DNA of 64,000 nt. Source: Plantago major (Eukaryota > Streptophyta > Magnoliopsida > Lamiales > Plantaginaceae). The position numbers and the translations under genes were made by a program. Location of the stretch: positions 58,445 through 122,444 of the forward strand of contig JAIFAC010000329.1 of the NCBI GenBank assembly GCA_026545765.1, written 5' to 3'. The notes beneath the pieces are model-generated. The model ran no database searches. It was not told the DNA's origin and was given only the letters and a program-made list of their open reading frames with translations. Of the stretch, positions 10,418-21,655 are shown piece after piece. Every line of letters begins with the position of its first letter. Positions within the stretch are counted from its first letter, which is position 1.

Positions 10418-11646
10418 CTAATGTTCTCAATCACAGTGTCATGTTCAGGTGCATGACTGGATGCATTATCAGTAGAAGGGAAATGGGAGGCCATGAATGC
10501 TTCTAAGTCAAAATTCTATAAATCAACATCAGCAAGGTCCTCTACAGTTTTATGTATAGGTGATTGACTGGAAGCATTAAATTGAGGGATGTATGAATCC
10601 TCAGTATGTTGAGTGGTAACTGGTGATATTGGTGGACTAGTTTGAGGTTGTGCTTGAGTGTTTTTACGTGGTGGTGGTGATGGAGTGGTATGATGTGGTG
10701 GTGGTGGTGGTGGAGGAGTGGAATCATGTGGTGGAGGTTGAGTGGTTTCAGTTGCTGGTGGTGGTGGTGTGGAACCATGTGGTGGAGGTTGAGTTGTATC
10801 ACTTGGTGGAATTGGAATCTCATCATCATCATCATCATCACTATCAGTCTCAAGAGTGAGATCAACATACTGTGGAGAAGTATGACTTGGAGGCCTTTTT
10901 TTGCATCTCCTAAACTTCCTACTGCGCTCAGGTGGTGGTGGGGATGACTTAAACTGTGAACCACTACCAGGTTCAAACAAAGGATGATACAAATCATCAT
11001 CATCATCAGTAAACATTGACCTCCTAACATTTTTTTCATATAAGTACTATCAATAGCAACAGGCACAACCTCAAAAGTTTCAACATACAAAAGCACTTCC
11101 ATATACTTCCTATTTCTCTCAAACATAGTCCTAACATCATCATCAGTGATTATTTCTAGTTGCTCCATAGTGTCATCCATATCACATTTCATACCAATTG
11201 CTAAATTCATGGTAGAAGGTATAGTATCCAAAGCCACATAAATCACATCATTTAGGAGTTTTGTGTGATTATACCTGGAGCTCTTAAAATTTTCAATCAT
11301 GCACTGGTCCTTGTTGTGATGAATCCTTATATTGTAGGTGTCATCCTTACCTGCAACACAAAATTAAGCACACCACAGATATTAGAAAATGCATCTTTTT
11401 CTAACATAATCACAACAGAAATTTGATATGAAACCAAAAACACCAAAACAGAGTACACACTTACAACTGTAACAAAAATCAACACATTTCCGAAAAAAAA
11501 TCAAAAAAATCATATCTTTACGTTCGAAAACCCTAAAACTGGCTACCATTCACTAAGCTGGGCAAAATTGTAGCCATCCAGTACAATTTTAACACTAAAC
11601 CAACTCGAAATTAAGAGGAAAAAGCTTGAGATTTACCTTTCGACAT
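10418..11646 (-). pseudogene. MULE-type transposase N-terminus with proline-rich linker
   Basis: Minus-strand gene inside the MULE. Exon 1 is only 10 bases (11637-11646, ATGTCGAAAG), with a GT donor. The intron is 11351-11636. Exon 2 starts at 11350 and reads KDDTYNIRIHHN..., then ITDDDVRTMFERNRKYMEVLLYVE. This resembles the PB1-like region at the N-terminus of plant MULE transposases. A missing A in a 7-A run near 11030 shifts frame into an acidic, Pro/His/Thr-rich linker (10516-11016) with repeated QPPPHDSTPPPP units. A stop at 10516-10518 is followed by more open sequence up to the Copia insertion at 10418. The DDE transposase domain would lie beyond the insertion. Confidence 0.6.
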
Positions 11647-12089
11647 GGTTGCTTCGAACAACTACAACCCTAGTATTCACCCACAAAATTGAACTATGTT
11701 AATGCCGATTATCACACAGATTCGAACTTCAGCCTTCAATATCACACTCGATTTCGCACTTGATGGTGTTCTTCGTAGGGTTTACAGTATAGAGGAAGAA
11801 GAAAATGGAAGGTTTTGGCGGGTGTATGGAGATGGTGGTGACTTTTGGGTTTAATATAGAAGATTCCCTTTTTAATTTGTTTCCCGGCCTTTTCTTATTT
11901 TGTTTTTCATTTTTTTATTTATCCAGCTGCCAAAATAATGCCACGTATTCAGACTCATAAGCAACATGTGCCACATACTCGCCGGAGTCAACGCCGGATG
12001 TGCACTTTGGGTTTATATGTAATACTTCAAATAGTGGGTATTAATCTGTAATTGGACCAAATAATAAGGGGTGTTTATGAAAATGACCC
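10418..12089 (-). mobile_element. Mutator-like element, family A, truncated by copy A
   Basis: The right terminus (about 11940-12089, ending in GAATGACCC-type sequence read outward) is closely related, in reverse complement, to the left terminus of the element at 41469. Both start GGGTCATTTTCATAAACACCCC. The next 9 bases, TCTTACAAA (12090-12098), are the presumed target duplication. Its left part is not in view because copy A has inserted into it at 10417/10418. It carries the start of a minus-strand transposase-type gene (10418-11646). Confidence 0.75.
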
Positions 12090-12098
12090 TCTTACAAA

Positions 12099-13338
12099 AT
12101 CTGAGCCCTCCAGTTTGAAACGCCTTCTACGCTAAACCTTTCGCCAAGAAAATATGATTCTTCTACCTTTCACGCTTGATGCTTCGTTCTTCATCAAATT
12201 CCTCCGTCTCGGTTTAGTTCGGAGTTTCGATTCGTCTTATTCGGTTGTAGGCTTGTAGCTTTCCTTCCTCTCGTCGTTCGGTATGTTTCAAACCTTGTTA
12301 TCCTTTTCGTAGCTTGGTTTTGGGAGGGTTTTTACGTGCTCGTCTTGTTTCTTACTAATTTGTATCCTGAAAATTGCTTATTACCGCCTGTTTAGATTCA
12401 ACAACCCTTGCTCTGTTATTTTCTTGACATGCTCTATTTTCTTGCAAGTTACATTACTGTTTAGAGTCTCATATTCAAAACACGTTAATTATCTTTCAAC
12501 AACTAATTGTCTCCAAGTGGTTTGCGTGTGGTTGTTACTCTTTTACCGAGATTTTTGTCTAACACTCTTTTGTTTTCCTTCCTTGTAGATTCGTAGACGT
12601 TCAACAATTAGAGTGGAAGTGGGATTTAAAATGGAATTTTTGTAACATTTAGCCGCTGCTTTTGAAAATAGTGTTATTCGCAAGTTTTCTATTAGATTTT
12701 GAGCTCGTTTTGAGTTTATATACTTTTCTTCGTCTTTGAATTATGTTCGTTTAAAATTACTGTAATTTTCGAGGCGTTAAAGTTACATTTTTCATTCATA
12801 AAGTTCAATTGATTTTGGATTGAATTGGATCAATTGGAGATGGTACCATGTAGTCACAATGTTGTCACTTTTAATCTAGTTGAGACTAGACAAAGTAGAT
12901 TGGGTTGGGCCCCCGGCACTATGATTGATCAGTCAAGCCTTATCATAAATGAATAATCCGGTTCACGTTAAGAAAGGTCGCTATCAGTATAGTCTTTATT
13001 TAATGCCCATGTGAAATATCAAATTTATGTAACCTCATCCATATCACCTTTTGCCGCGTAACACCGTGCTAGTGGATAATGTTAAAAATCCGCCTGCCAC
13101 AAAAATGAATTACCGAAACCTTATTCTAACTTCTAATCAAAATTACACGTATGTACGATACGACTGACTTTATCCTAAAAATCAATTCTTATTTAAATCA
13201 ATGTAATTAATTGAATTAATTTCCGGGCCATACTCCGCATGTCCCACATTAGTACTAGTAGTTGTCCAGTTTTTAATTTTGTACAATTCACGAAGTTTGA
13301 TTACAAATTAATCTTAACATCAACGAGACTATGTTATA
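12099..13338. other. Intergenic, possible orphan 5' leader
   Basis: No ORF of note. 12120-12600 is C/T-rich and looks like an untranslated first exon and intron: a possible donor at CGTTCG|GTATG near 12280 and an acceptor at TTCCTTGTAG|ATTCG near 12590. No coding exon follows, so this could be the leader of a gene that has been lost. 12850-13330 is AT-rich without recognised signals. Confidence 0.25.
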
Positions 13339-14271
13339 TTATCTCGTTCGACCAATAGCAGGAAGAGACAATCGTCCGCCATTGACGTTGACATGAAACC
13401 CAACGGCCTGACACTTGACGCCACCACCATACTTGGCCGGCGCCGGTGCAAACAACACTGGATAAACATTCGTCGTCCTTTTGTACGGTCCAAGCCACTT
13501 GTTCTGCATGAACCTGTGCTTTCTCCACGGCGGTAGAATCAGATCTCTGATCTTCAGCGATCTTCTCGCCGCATCACTCACTGATCGCAAAATCCTCTTC
13601 AATTCCTCGCATTTCCCGACGAATACACTCGGAATGTGTTCGATTAGCCGCTCGTACGAGGTCGTTGGCCTCGCAATCTCGAACTCCGATGCAAAATCCA
13701 AATCGATAAAATATCTTCTACCTGGCGATGAAGAACATTGTTGTACCACGTCGATAAACTCGTGGTTACCGGCGGTCAAACCGCCGGTACTCTCCCACTT
13801 GGTCTTACAGATCGCCGCATTGTAACCGCAATTTCTCAAAAACGCCATCACATTTCTTCTCATAATCGGTTTATTATTGTTCAGCAATTTTGAATACAAT
13901 TCAACCGCTTTCAAAACGTTAACCCTAAGCAGCTTCTGAAACTCATCTCTTTGATCAAGCAAAATCGGCTCGACTGCATCCACATTGAGCTCAATTGGCG
14001 ATCTACGTTCCGAATCGGAGTCGTCTGACTCATATCTCTGATCCGGTGAGGATGATATGTCGTCGTCGGAGAAGCCGAAACCGTAGAAAAGCTCTGAGAG
14101 GTTCGAGGAGCATGTGTCGTCGTCATCGGGATGGTATTGATGAGCGCTGTGTTCGCTTCCACTGCTGGCGTAACCCGGTTCGACGACACGAACACGGTCC
14201 CATCCGACGATCTGAGCTTTCACCTTATCGGCTAATGGGTCAGTGACTCTCTTTGTTTTGTTAACAAACAT
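13339..14271 (-). CDS. DUF506 (PDDEXK-like) family protein
   Basis: A single intact exon of 310 codons. The family (PF04720) is plant-specific; a member in Arabidopsis has been linked to root-hair growth control, but biochemical function is unsettled. Visible features: a serine/aspartate-rich N-terminal half (residues 35-92, including DDDDTCSSNLSELFYGFGF); a helical segment at 105-140; the conserved CGYNAAICKTKWE at 148-160; the GNHEFIDVV segment at 168-176; the FIDLDFASEFEIARPT core at 188-203, with the acidic residues expected of the PDDEXK-like fold; and the C-terminal LPPWRKHRFMQNKWL at 246-260. Length is normal for the family. The start ATG is preceded by a CT-rich leader and a TATA-like box. 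Codon use, with GCC/CGG-type codons, differs from the surrounding transposons. This is the only clearly intact host gene in the window. Confidence 0.93.
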   Translation of the reverse strand: MFVNKTKRVTDPLADKVKAQIVGWDRVRVVEPGYASSGSEHSAHQYHPDDDDTCSSNLSELFYGFGFSDDDISSSPDQRYESDDSDSERRSPIELNVDAVEPILLDQRDEFQKLLRVNVLKAVELYSKLLNNNKPIMRRNVMAFLRNCGYNAAICKTKWESTGGLTAGNHEFIDVVQQCSSSPGRRYFIDLDFASEFEIARPTTSYERLIEHIPSVFVGKCEELKRILRSVSDAARRSLKIRDLILPPWRKHRFMQNKWLGPYKRTTNVYPVLFAPAPAKYGGGVKCQAVGFHVNVNGGRLSLPAIGRTR

Positions 14272-14438
14272 GGTTGGGTTGTGTGTATGTATTTGTATCT
14301 ATATCCTTTTTTATTGATCTAGGTGAGCTTATGTTGTTAATGAGATGAAGTGGTATTGCATAGATTGATGAAGGAAGAGAGAGAGAGAATGAGAGAGAAA
14401 TGATTAGATGAGTTTAGAGAAGAAGGAAGGTGTTGGTT

Positions 14439-14452
14439 GGGTTTATAAATGG
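14439..14452 (-). promoter_or_regulatory. TATA-like box and CT-rich leader of the DUF506 gene
   Basis: On the minus strand CCATTTATAAACCC lies about 170 bp before the ATG. A (CT)n-rich stretch (plus-strand GAGAGAGAGAG, 14373-14400) lies between them, typical of plant 5' leaders. Role inferred from position. Confidence 0.5.
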
Positions 14453-14504
14453 CTGAATAGTAGAGGTATAAAGGAGGGAATATTCGGGATATAATAATAC
14501 ACAA

Positions 14505-14730
14505 AGTCTAATGAGAGACGGTATTTATATAACTTATCTAAAGACGGTTTATATTATCAATAGAATCATTTATGTTATTAATCAAAACATCTATGTTGTT
14601 AACGAATTAAATTTTGTTATTTTATGTTGACAACATAGGTGTTTCGATCAATAACATTAATGATTTTTTTGATAATATAAGTCCGTCTCTAGATAAATTA
14701 TTTAGAGACCGTCACTCAGAATACTTACTC
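14505..14730. repeat. Palindromic MITE, copy 1
   Basis: Imperfect fold-back: AGAGACGGT...TTATCTAAAGACGG on the left and CCGTCTCTAGATAAATTATTTAGAGACCGTC on the right, with an inner pair of AATAACATNNATG-type arms. No coding capacity. Related copies lie at 15293, 16355, 39155 and 51405. Confidence 0.7.
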
Positions 14731-15292
14731 AATAATTATTATGAATGGATAATAAAGATAAGACATAAATAAAGATAGAAAATACTCCCTCAGGTTAACC
14801 TAACCTTGTCTCACTTTTTCTTCAATTTTTAATAGATGTGAATAAATAGCATTATTTACTTCCTTTGTCCCGATTCAATTATCCGTAAGTCCGTCCACAA
14901 GTTTTAAAATAAAAATGAATAGAATAGGAGAGAAGGTAATAACAATAATAAATAGATTGAATAAAGTAGGATAAATAATAAATAAAATATGTGAGAGGGT
15001 AAATAATTTTATTTCTTTTTAAAATTTAATATACATCGCATGTTACATATATTAAATTCAGATTACAATCAATTATAAACCAACTAACTAATAACTTCAT
15101 TCAGAGAAACACAAGACTCCATTCGAAAAAATAACACAATCCATTTCGGAGAAAATCATGCCACGGGACTCGATTCCATCACCTCATGCTTGTACCTTCA
15201 ACTCCTTTACCACTCGACTAGCTTATGACTTCGAAAGTGAATAAAGTAGGAGATATGTTTTTTTATTAAACGTATGATAACTATTGGAGAAA
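14731..15292. other. AT-rich intergenic
   Basis: No coding or RNA signal seen. ACTCCCTC near 14786 and CCTTTGTCCCG near 14863 are Stowaway-type end motifs, so old MITE fragments are likely. Confidence 0.4.
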
Positions 15293-15538
15293 GAGTAAGT
15301 CTCCTAGAAGACGGTTTCTAGATAATTTATCTAGAGACGAACTTATATTGTCAGAAAAATCATCGATGTTGTTAATCAAAACACTTATGTTCTCAACATT
15401 GCTGTTTCTCCATATTACAACAAAACTTATTTCGTCAACAACATAAACGTTTTTATTAATAACATGAATGATTTTATTGAGAACATAAGTTGTCTCTTTA
15501 TAAGTTATATAGAGAGTGTCTCTTATCAGACTTTGTGT
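15293..15538. repeat. Palindromic MITE, copy 2
   Basis: Ends AAGTCTCCTAGAAGACGG and GTGTCTCTTATCAGACTT are inverted, followed by inverted TCTAGATAATTTATCTAGAGACG-type arms. The centre contains paired CATCGATGTTGTTAATCAAAAC and ATTAATAACATGAATG motifs. Same family as 14505. Confidence 0.72.
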
Positions 15539-15539
15539 T

Positions 15540-16354
15540 GGAGGAATAATATAAATGAATAAATTCCACACATCTCTATAAGTTTAAGCTTTTAAATGAA
15601 AAGTAATTCTATAAAAATTGAATATGAAATGTTTTAAAATAAAATGCTGAAAGTTAAATTCGGACATACTACATAGTATTATTCTAGTTTATGTTAAGGT
15701 ATAATTATTATGTATAGAGATGCAATTGGTGGTGGCAGATAATAATATAATAATAATAATAAAAGGTAGAAGGCAAAGGCAATAGTGTAGGAAAGAGGAA
15801 AAGGATATACCCAGGTGTATCCGAGTGGTGTGGTATGGGGGTATGGGTGGGGTGGCATATCCGTTCGATTATTCGAGGGTAGGGTTGTGTCGGTTAGGTT
15901 GCGTGGAAGGCCACCATTGGGTACACGTAAGTAAATTTCACTTGGTTTCTTTCTAGGAACAATGGGCCATCACGAGGAGAGCCGTTTTCAGGCGTGCCAA
16001 AAACGATCAAGTGCTGTTGTTAGACTCCGTCACTGTTCACCTGTGAATAACACCAAACTTTAAAACCGAAGCAGATAAGAAATGTATCACATATAGGACG
16101 AGCTTGTTGTCCCAAGTCAATAATCCAATAAATAGAGGAGGAAACGTAGAATTGTAGGGGTAAGCTGATTCCAAATTGAGTTTGTTGTGCTATTTAATTA
16201 ACTTTCAAAACTAAGTTAAATTTTTTTAAAGCCATTTGGCATCAAATTTAAAATATAATCTATTAAGTCAATTTTACTACACTTAACAATTAATACTGTA
16301 TTATATGTCTATCCTAGTTTTTATCTCTTTTTTATTTTTTCAATTATATTAAAA
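15540..16354. other. Intergenic, no gene seen
   Basis: An AT-rich run with an (AATAAT)n patch near 15742-15762, then a G-rich stretch at 15805-15920 (GGGGGTATGGGTGGGGTGG). 15950-16040 has higher GC but only short broken frames. No RNA gene fold recognised. Confidence 0.4.
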
Positions 16355-16592
16355 GTAAGTCTGTTGAGAGATGGTATCTAGATAATTTATCTAAAGACGA
16401 GCCTAAATATCAAGTAAATCATCGATGTTATTAATCAAAACACCTATGTTCTCAACGTTGGTGCTTTTTTATATTAGAACAAGAATTATTTAGTTAACAA
16501 CAGAGACATTTTGATTAATAACATGGATGAACATAGGCCGTCCATAGATAAGTTATCTAGAGACCGTATCTCATAAGACTTTATGTTATATT
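16355..16592. repeat. Palindromic MITE, copy 3
   Basis: Left end TAAGTCTGTTGAGAGATGG, right end ACCGTATCTCATAAGACTT, with inverted TCTAGATAATTTATCTAAAGACG and ATAGATAAGTTATCTAGAGACC arms. It is the clearest full-length copy of the family. The local sequence can fold end to end. Confidence 0.75.
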
Positions 16593-16679
16593 AACAACTT
16601 TAAACCAATCAAACATTAAAACTAATCATATAACCTTAAAAAAATTAAACACATCAGTTCATCATTAACACATCAATCC

Positions 16680-17117
16680 ATGCTTGTCAGAAGAGTCTTT
16701 CTGCCTTCTTGTTGGCTTGACGGGGAGGGCAGTTGTATAGATCTAGTTTTCAGATTGCGAATTAATCATCCTTCACAGTTGCGTTTTGTTGTTGCCATGT
16801 GGGTAATTTGGTTGTTTAGGAACAAGTTTATTTTTGAAAAGCAACCTTTTAGTGTTAACAACGTTATGTGTTCAGTTTTATCAACATTAAAAGACTTGCA
16901 AATGGCTTTTCCAACCAAACCTAAAATTAAAATGCTTATTTTTTTATCAATGGGTTCCTCCGCCAAACTCTTTGGTCACTATAAATGTAGACGGTTCTTC
17001 CATGGGGAACACAGGTTTGTCTGGTTATGGAGCGGTAATTACATACACGCATGGTAACTTCATAGCTGCCATAGCTGGGGTTTTGGGAAGAACTACAAAC
17101 AATATTACTGAATTAAT
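16680..17117 (+). pseudogene. LINE 3' end: RT-adjacent region and RNase H start
   Basis: The reading WVIWLFRNKFIFE at about 16799-16837 is the usual segment before the RNase H domain in plant LINE-type polyproteins. After a frameshift near 16940 the RNase H domain starts (TINVDGSSMGNTGLSGYGAVI, about 16972-17036, first catalytic Asp in NVDG). It runs to GRTTNNITEL, where it is cut by the insertion at 17118. It would degrade the RNA strand during target-primed copying. A relic only. Confidence 0.72.
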
Positions 17118-17986
17118 CACTACAAAAAAAAAAAAAAAAAAACGGGTTTTAGCGACGGATAACCCGATTCGTCGCTAAAGGCTTAGCGACGGATTATAAT
17201 CCCCGTCCTTAAACGGTTCGTCAAAAAAAATTTAGCGACGGATAACCAATCCGTCGCTAAATCGCGACGGACTGGCGACGGATTAATCTGTTGACCAGTC
17301 CGTCTGAATTAAATAGTATTTTTTTATTTTTACGAATATTCCGATAATTTTATACGAATATTCAATACGGATAAACCGATAATTTTATTCAATACAAATA
17401 AACCGATAATTATATAAGAATATTCAATATGGATAAACAAACAATTGTAAACGATTAACGGATAAACCGACAACGATACAATAAATCGAATTCGGACTAA
17501 ATTTAATAATACAATACAATATCTAATAATACAATACAATATTTAATTATCGGATATGGACTAAATTGGACCGGGGATCGGATCTGGACGGATCTTGACC
17601 GGATCTTGATGGTGGATCTGGTGCGGTGAAGGATGGCGGCAGATCTGTTAAAGGGTGGTGGATCTGGTGCGGTGGAGGAAGGAGTGGACGGTGGACGGGT
17701 AGTGGTGGAAGGCGGGTGTTGGAGGCAGTGGTGGTGGTTGAGAGTAGTTGTGGTGGAGGAGAGGTGTGCGGGTGGTGGTGGAGGAGAGGAAGGCGGGTGG
17801 AGGTGGACGGTGGTGGTGGTTGAGAGTAGTGGTGGAGGAGCGGGAGGTAGTGGTAGTGGAGGTGGAAGGCGGGTGGTGGAGGAAGGGAGGAGGAAGGAGA
17901 GGTGGTGGAGGAAGGGAGGTGGACGGTGGTTATGTATTAGGGTTTTAGCGACAGATAGGTTATCCGTCGCTATTTAGAGACGGATA
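17118..17986. mobile_element. CACTA-ended G-rich insertion in the LINE RNase H
   Basis: Starts CACTACAAAAA followed by an A-run and TTTTAGCGACGGATAACC, typical of CACTA-family ends with GCGACGGA subterminal repeats. Such repeats recur at 17180-17290 and at the right (TTTTAGCGACAGATAGG, CCGTCGCTATTTAGAGACGG, about 17941-17985). The mirror terminus (TTGTAGTG) is not present. The LINE resumes at about 17987 with roughly 45 codons of RNase H missing, so the right end has been lost with some flank. No transposase is encoded. The centre is an unusual G-rich block (17600-17935). Confidence 0.6.
17600..17935 (+). repeat. Strand-asymmetric G-rich (GGT/GGA/GGC)n block
   Basis: About 330 bp nearly free of C on the plus strand, made of GGTGGTGG, GGAGGAGG and GGCGGG runs. 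Many runs of three or more G make G-quadruplexes plausible. Frames read as Gly/Trp/Arg-rich or, on the other strand, Pro/Thr-rich, and look like composition rather than genes. Confidence 0.7.
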
Positions 17987-18273
17987 GGCTTCATCTGCTG
18001 CCTGAAGACATAAGGCAATTGTGTACTAAATTTTCCCAACTAAAGCATCAGTTCGTTTACCGAGAAGCAAATCAAGTGGCTAAGTATGCTAGTTCGGCTA
18101 GTAGTTTAGAAGTAGAATGTTGCAAGGCTAGTAGTTGTACTTGTACGTACGTTAGGCAGTCAGATGGATCGGTGGTGTGGTTGTCGACTCCTTCGTGGTT
18201 AGATGAATATTTAGAAAATGATAAGTTACCCACACCACATTTAATTTCTAGTACTAGTAGTTGTAATCTGTAA
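17987..18273 (+). pseudogene. LINE RNase H, C-terminal part
   Basis: The reading resumes as HLLPEDIRQLCTKFSQLKHQFVYREANQVAKYAS. This matches the final RNase H helix of plant LINEs (F.HV.REAN.VAD.LA), followed by a tail of about 60 residues to a stop at 18271-18273. It belongs to the same LINE as 16680-17117. The break lies in the middle of the RNase H fold. Confidence 0.72.
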
Positions 18274-18295
18274 ACTCTTTTATGTATATATAGTA

Positions 18296-18543
18296 CTCCC
18301 TCAATTTCAGAAAAAGTGTTACATTTTACTATTCTGCGGTCAACTGTCTCCGCGTTTGACCACAATTTACTCTTAAACGATATTAATAAATAAATTATTA
18401 AAATTATATAATGAAAATTTAGTAATTAAATTTTTATTATATGATTTTATTAAATTATTTACTATTATCGTTTATGAGTAATTAATAAACTTTACGATTC
18501 TTAGTCAAAGAAAAATGAATAATTTCTCTGAAATAAAGGGACG
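18296..18543. repeat. Stowaway-type MITE with TA duplication
   Basis: Starts CTCCCTCAATTTCAGAAAAA and ends TTTCTCTGAAATAAAGGGACG, inverted ends, flanked by TA on both sides (18294-18295 and 18544-18545). The 100-bp centre (about 18376-18475) is itself close to palindromic. A second, damaged copy lies near 63135-63320. Confidence 0.75.
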
Positions 18544-18545
18544 TA

Positions 18546-20240
18546 TGTTATGTTTCAAAAAAATAATATCACAATGCAAGGGTATTTAATGTTTAGAGCA
18601 CATAAGTGCATACTAAACATTGTTTGTTATATCAGTAAAGCGACAAAAACTAAGTTAAAAAGTATTTGACATGAAGTTCAAATTAAACATTTTAATTCAA
18701 TTTTAACACCAATCATATGCAATTTAACATAAATGTTAAATTTTTATTATATAGAGCACATGAATTATATCGAGAGTTTAACATCTAGTAGTAGGTCTTG
18801 ATTTAGCAATTGAAAAAAGAAACCTTTATTCCACAAAACGTAACATTCCAGATTTGGAAAAGCCATATATAGCTGTTTGCACGAAAGCCATCTTAAAATG
18901 GAGTCGAGCTCTTGAATCTTGATCGATCGTTCTAATTATTTAACTTGATTGCTACTTAACTGCTTGATAAAGTAGACAAACAGCATGCAAGTTGACAACC
19001 GCTGAGTCATTCTGAGTTCTGACACACCAGAATGGCAAATGGCTTCACCTCTTATTTATTTATTTTTATGCTTCATAGTGATCTTTTCTCTTAAACGTTT
19101 TTAATTAAGTAGCTATAATACAATGAAAACACTCACACCTAAAATTCAGAAGATTAAATTAAAAAAGTTTAAATTTTTCTCAACCTAATATTTTAACTTT
19201 ATATAAAAAAATCACTTAATTTGTACTTCTATGTTCTTGATACATTTACTTTTGGGCAAGAAAATTAATGTGTAGTGTAAATGATTGTGGGAACAATGAC
19301 ATGGTTTGTAAATTTTGCCAAAAAAGAAAATGGTACATTTGTATTGGAATAAATATAAATGAAATATGTGCAATTTGTTTAAAACTTGGTAAATAATAGC
19401 AAGCCATCTCCTATAGCGAGATCTATAATTAAATTTGTGGAGCACATGATTTGGAATGATGCACAATTTATAAAAGAAGTAAATGCGGGTCGCACGGTCA
19501 ATTTATTTGGGAGCATTCCTATACTCACATAGACGCTCTCGTTTGGTTCATAAATAATTTTTGTCGTTTAAAAAAAATGCCCAATGTTTGTTGTAAATGA
19601 TTCAACATAAGATGATTGATTGATTGTGGTGAAACGGAATGAAGCAGCCGGTGAGGCTGCACCATGTTTGAACGAAAAAAGGGTTATAATGATGAGTAGC
19701 TAGCTGAGTTCTGGGTGGGTTGAGGGGCCACTGGTGGAACCATTCACTTGGCTCTTGGCGAGTTCAAAAGGTTATAAACAAAGTGAAAGACACAGAAATT
19801 GATAAGGTAGTGTTTATTGTGGGCAGGCTACTTACCAATCACTCCAACCTGATCCACTTTCTTTCAGTACCAACACCTAACTTTTCCCAGCTACCGAGAG
19901 CTCCAAAATCACTGTCAAAATACTGAAATACCCCTATATTTTACCAGCTGTCATGTCACGTGACTTAAATTAATAGGTATGGCTGGAAAATTGCACGATT
20001 AGTCCCTGGGGGAAATTGGTCCTGGACATTACAACTCCTGCTGCTGTTCTCTTTTGCTCATCTGGTGCTTTACCTCTTTTGAAACCAAATTGCAAAATCT
20101 TCTAGCACATACTAGTACTACATACTCCAACGTTCCGGATCAATCTTCACATTTTAATTTTTTGATTAACTTTTGAGCTTTCTAATTAATCTTAAACCGC
20201 AAATGTAAAATATTTAATTTTTTTATATAATGAAACTTTA
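18546..20240. other. AT-rich intergenic
   Basis: No convincing gene. 19500-19930 has slightly more balanced composition, but reading frames are short and unlike known proteins. No tRNA or rRNA signal seen. Confidence 0.4.
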
Positions 20241-21655
20241 GGGCAAGTGCCCGTTTGGTTTGAGGGGTTTTTGGGGGTTTTTTGTCCGAATACCCTCACT
20301 AATCCAGTTTGGTTGCCTTTTTGTCGGCCCGAAAAAATGGATTATTTGGAATAATCTAATTTCTCCAGCCCGCCTCAAGCCCTTAAATTTGTACATGAAT
20401 AATCCAATTTCAAATACCTTCTATGAGGAGGTATTTACTTTTGGATTATCTTCTTTCTCGTGAAGTGTCTAATTTTATACAAACTTCCCATCAATTACTA
20501 AATATGTCATCCCAATCCAAGAATACCAATCGATTCACATCAATGCATTTTTTTTCCTTCCTAATTTCCACCTTCCATTTCTTCTTTTATATTTTCCTAG
20601 TTTTGCACTCTTTCTTTTTCATTTTTTCCGTTTCCTGGTTTCCACCTTCCTTTTTTTTTTCCCCAATGGTTTTCTAGTTTTGCACCCTTTCTTTTCATTT
20701 TGTACCCCTGTAATATTTATTTCTTTTTTCTACTCATTTACTCATTAGACCTTTTATACTTTTGATTTTTGGCGTATCTTATGTATTTACATCAAAATTA
20801 ATTTTGTTTGTTTAATAGTATAACCAACTTTTTTATAAGAATGATTAAACAAAACAATACTAATAATTAAAAAAATTGGTTAGCGTTGCTTACGAGAATT
20901 ACGATGATAATTTAGAGTTGTCGGTTCAAGAACGTTTTTTCTTCATCATTTTTTGAAAAAATATTCTAGCATATTAAATATGTGCAAAATTTGACAGAAT
21001 ATAGGCGGAGTATATATGTGTTTTGAATACAAAATATGCATCGTTAATTACATATATGTGAATTTTTTTTTTACTTTATATATTATAAAAACAACATTTA
21101 TATAATTAAAAGTTTGAGTTTTTATTTGTGCCATACCTGACCTAAAATCATGGCTCCGTCACTGACTTTGGCGTTTTACATGATCAAAATTAAAAGTCAT
21201 ATAAACTCAAAATCGATGCCAAAGTTATCAACAATGGCAATGTAACTATGGATGCAATAATTTCAAAGATTTTCAGATAATTTTGTATACGAAATTCATA
21301 TGATCAAAATTCCAGAATTTCCCGATTAAACAAGAGAAGGTGGTAAAAATTTGCTCCCCTAAAATTATGTTCACATGTAATTTTCACTAAATCAAATTGA
21401 AAATCAAACTCGATTTTATACAATAAGTGGGAAAGCATAGAGGTATATCATTAATTCCACTTTGTTTTATCCTACTGAATATCCAAAATCAATTCAGAAC
21501 CAAACTACATTTTATTGAAAATAGTTCAATTCGTAGAGTCCAACCAAACAAGATTTTTAGGCGAAAACCGCCAAACATAATCCAATTCCTTAAATGGGCC
21601 GAATAATCCAGTTTTACAAAATGAAATACCCCTTTTCAAACCAAACGGGCACTAA
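20241..21655. mobile_element. 1.4-kb non-autonomous element with inverted ends
   Basis: The left end reads AGTGCCCGTTTGGTTTGAGGGG; the right end read outward is TAGTGCCCGTTTGGTTTGAAAAGGGG. Further inward both sides share AATCCAGTTT and GGCCGAATAAT-type segments. The interior is AT-rich without coding. No convincing target duplication could be placed, so the superfamily (PIF/Harbinger or hAT) is left open. Confidence 0.55.

Noticed and set aside
10650-10947. Plus-strand frames rich in Val/Trp/His
   Set aside because: They are the antisense of the (Pro/His/Thr)-rich linker of the minus-strand MULE gene; composition alone explains them.
17626-17977. Three overlapping Gly/Trp/Arg-rich frames
   Set aside because: They arise from the GGT/GGA repeat block; no start context, no conserved domain, and all three frames are open for the same reason.
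20241-21655. PIF/Harbinger element with TTA duplication
   Set aside because: The left flank has TTA before GGGCAAG, but the right flank does not match; superfamily left unassigned.
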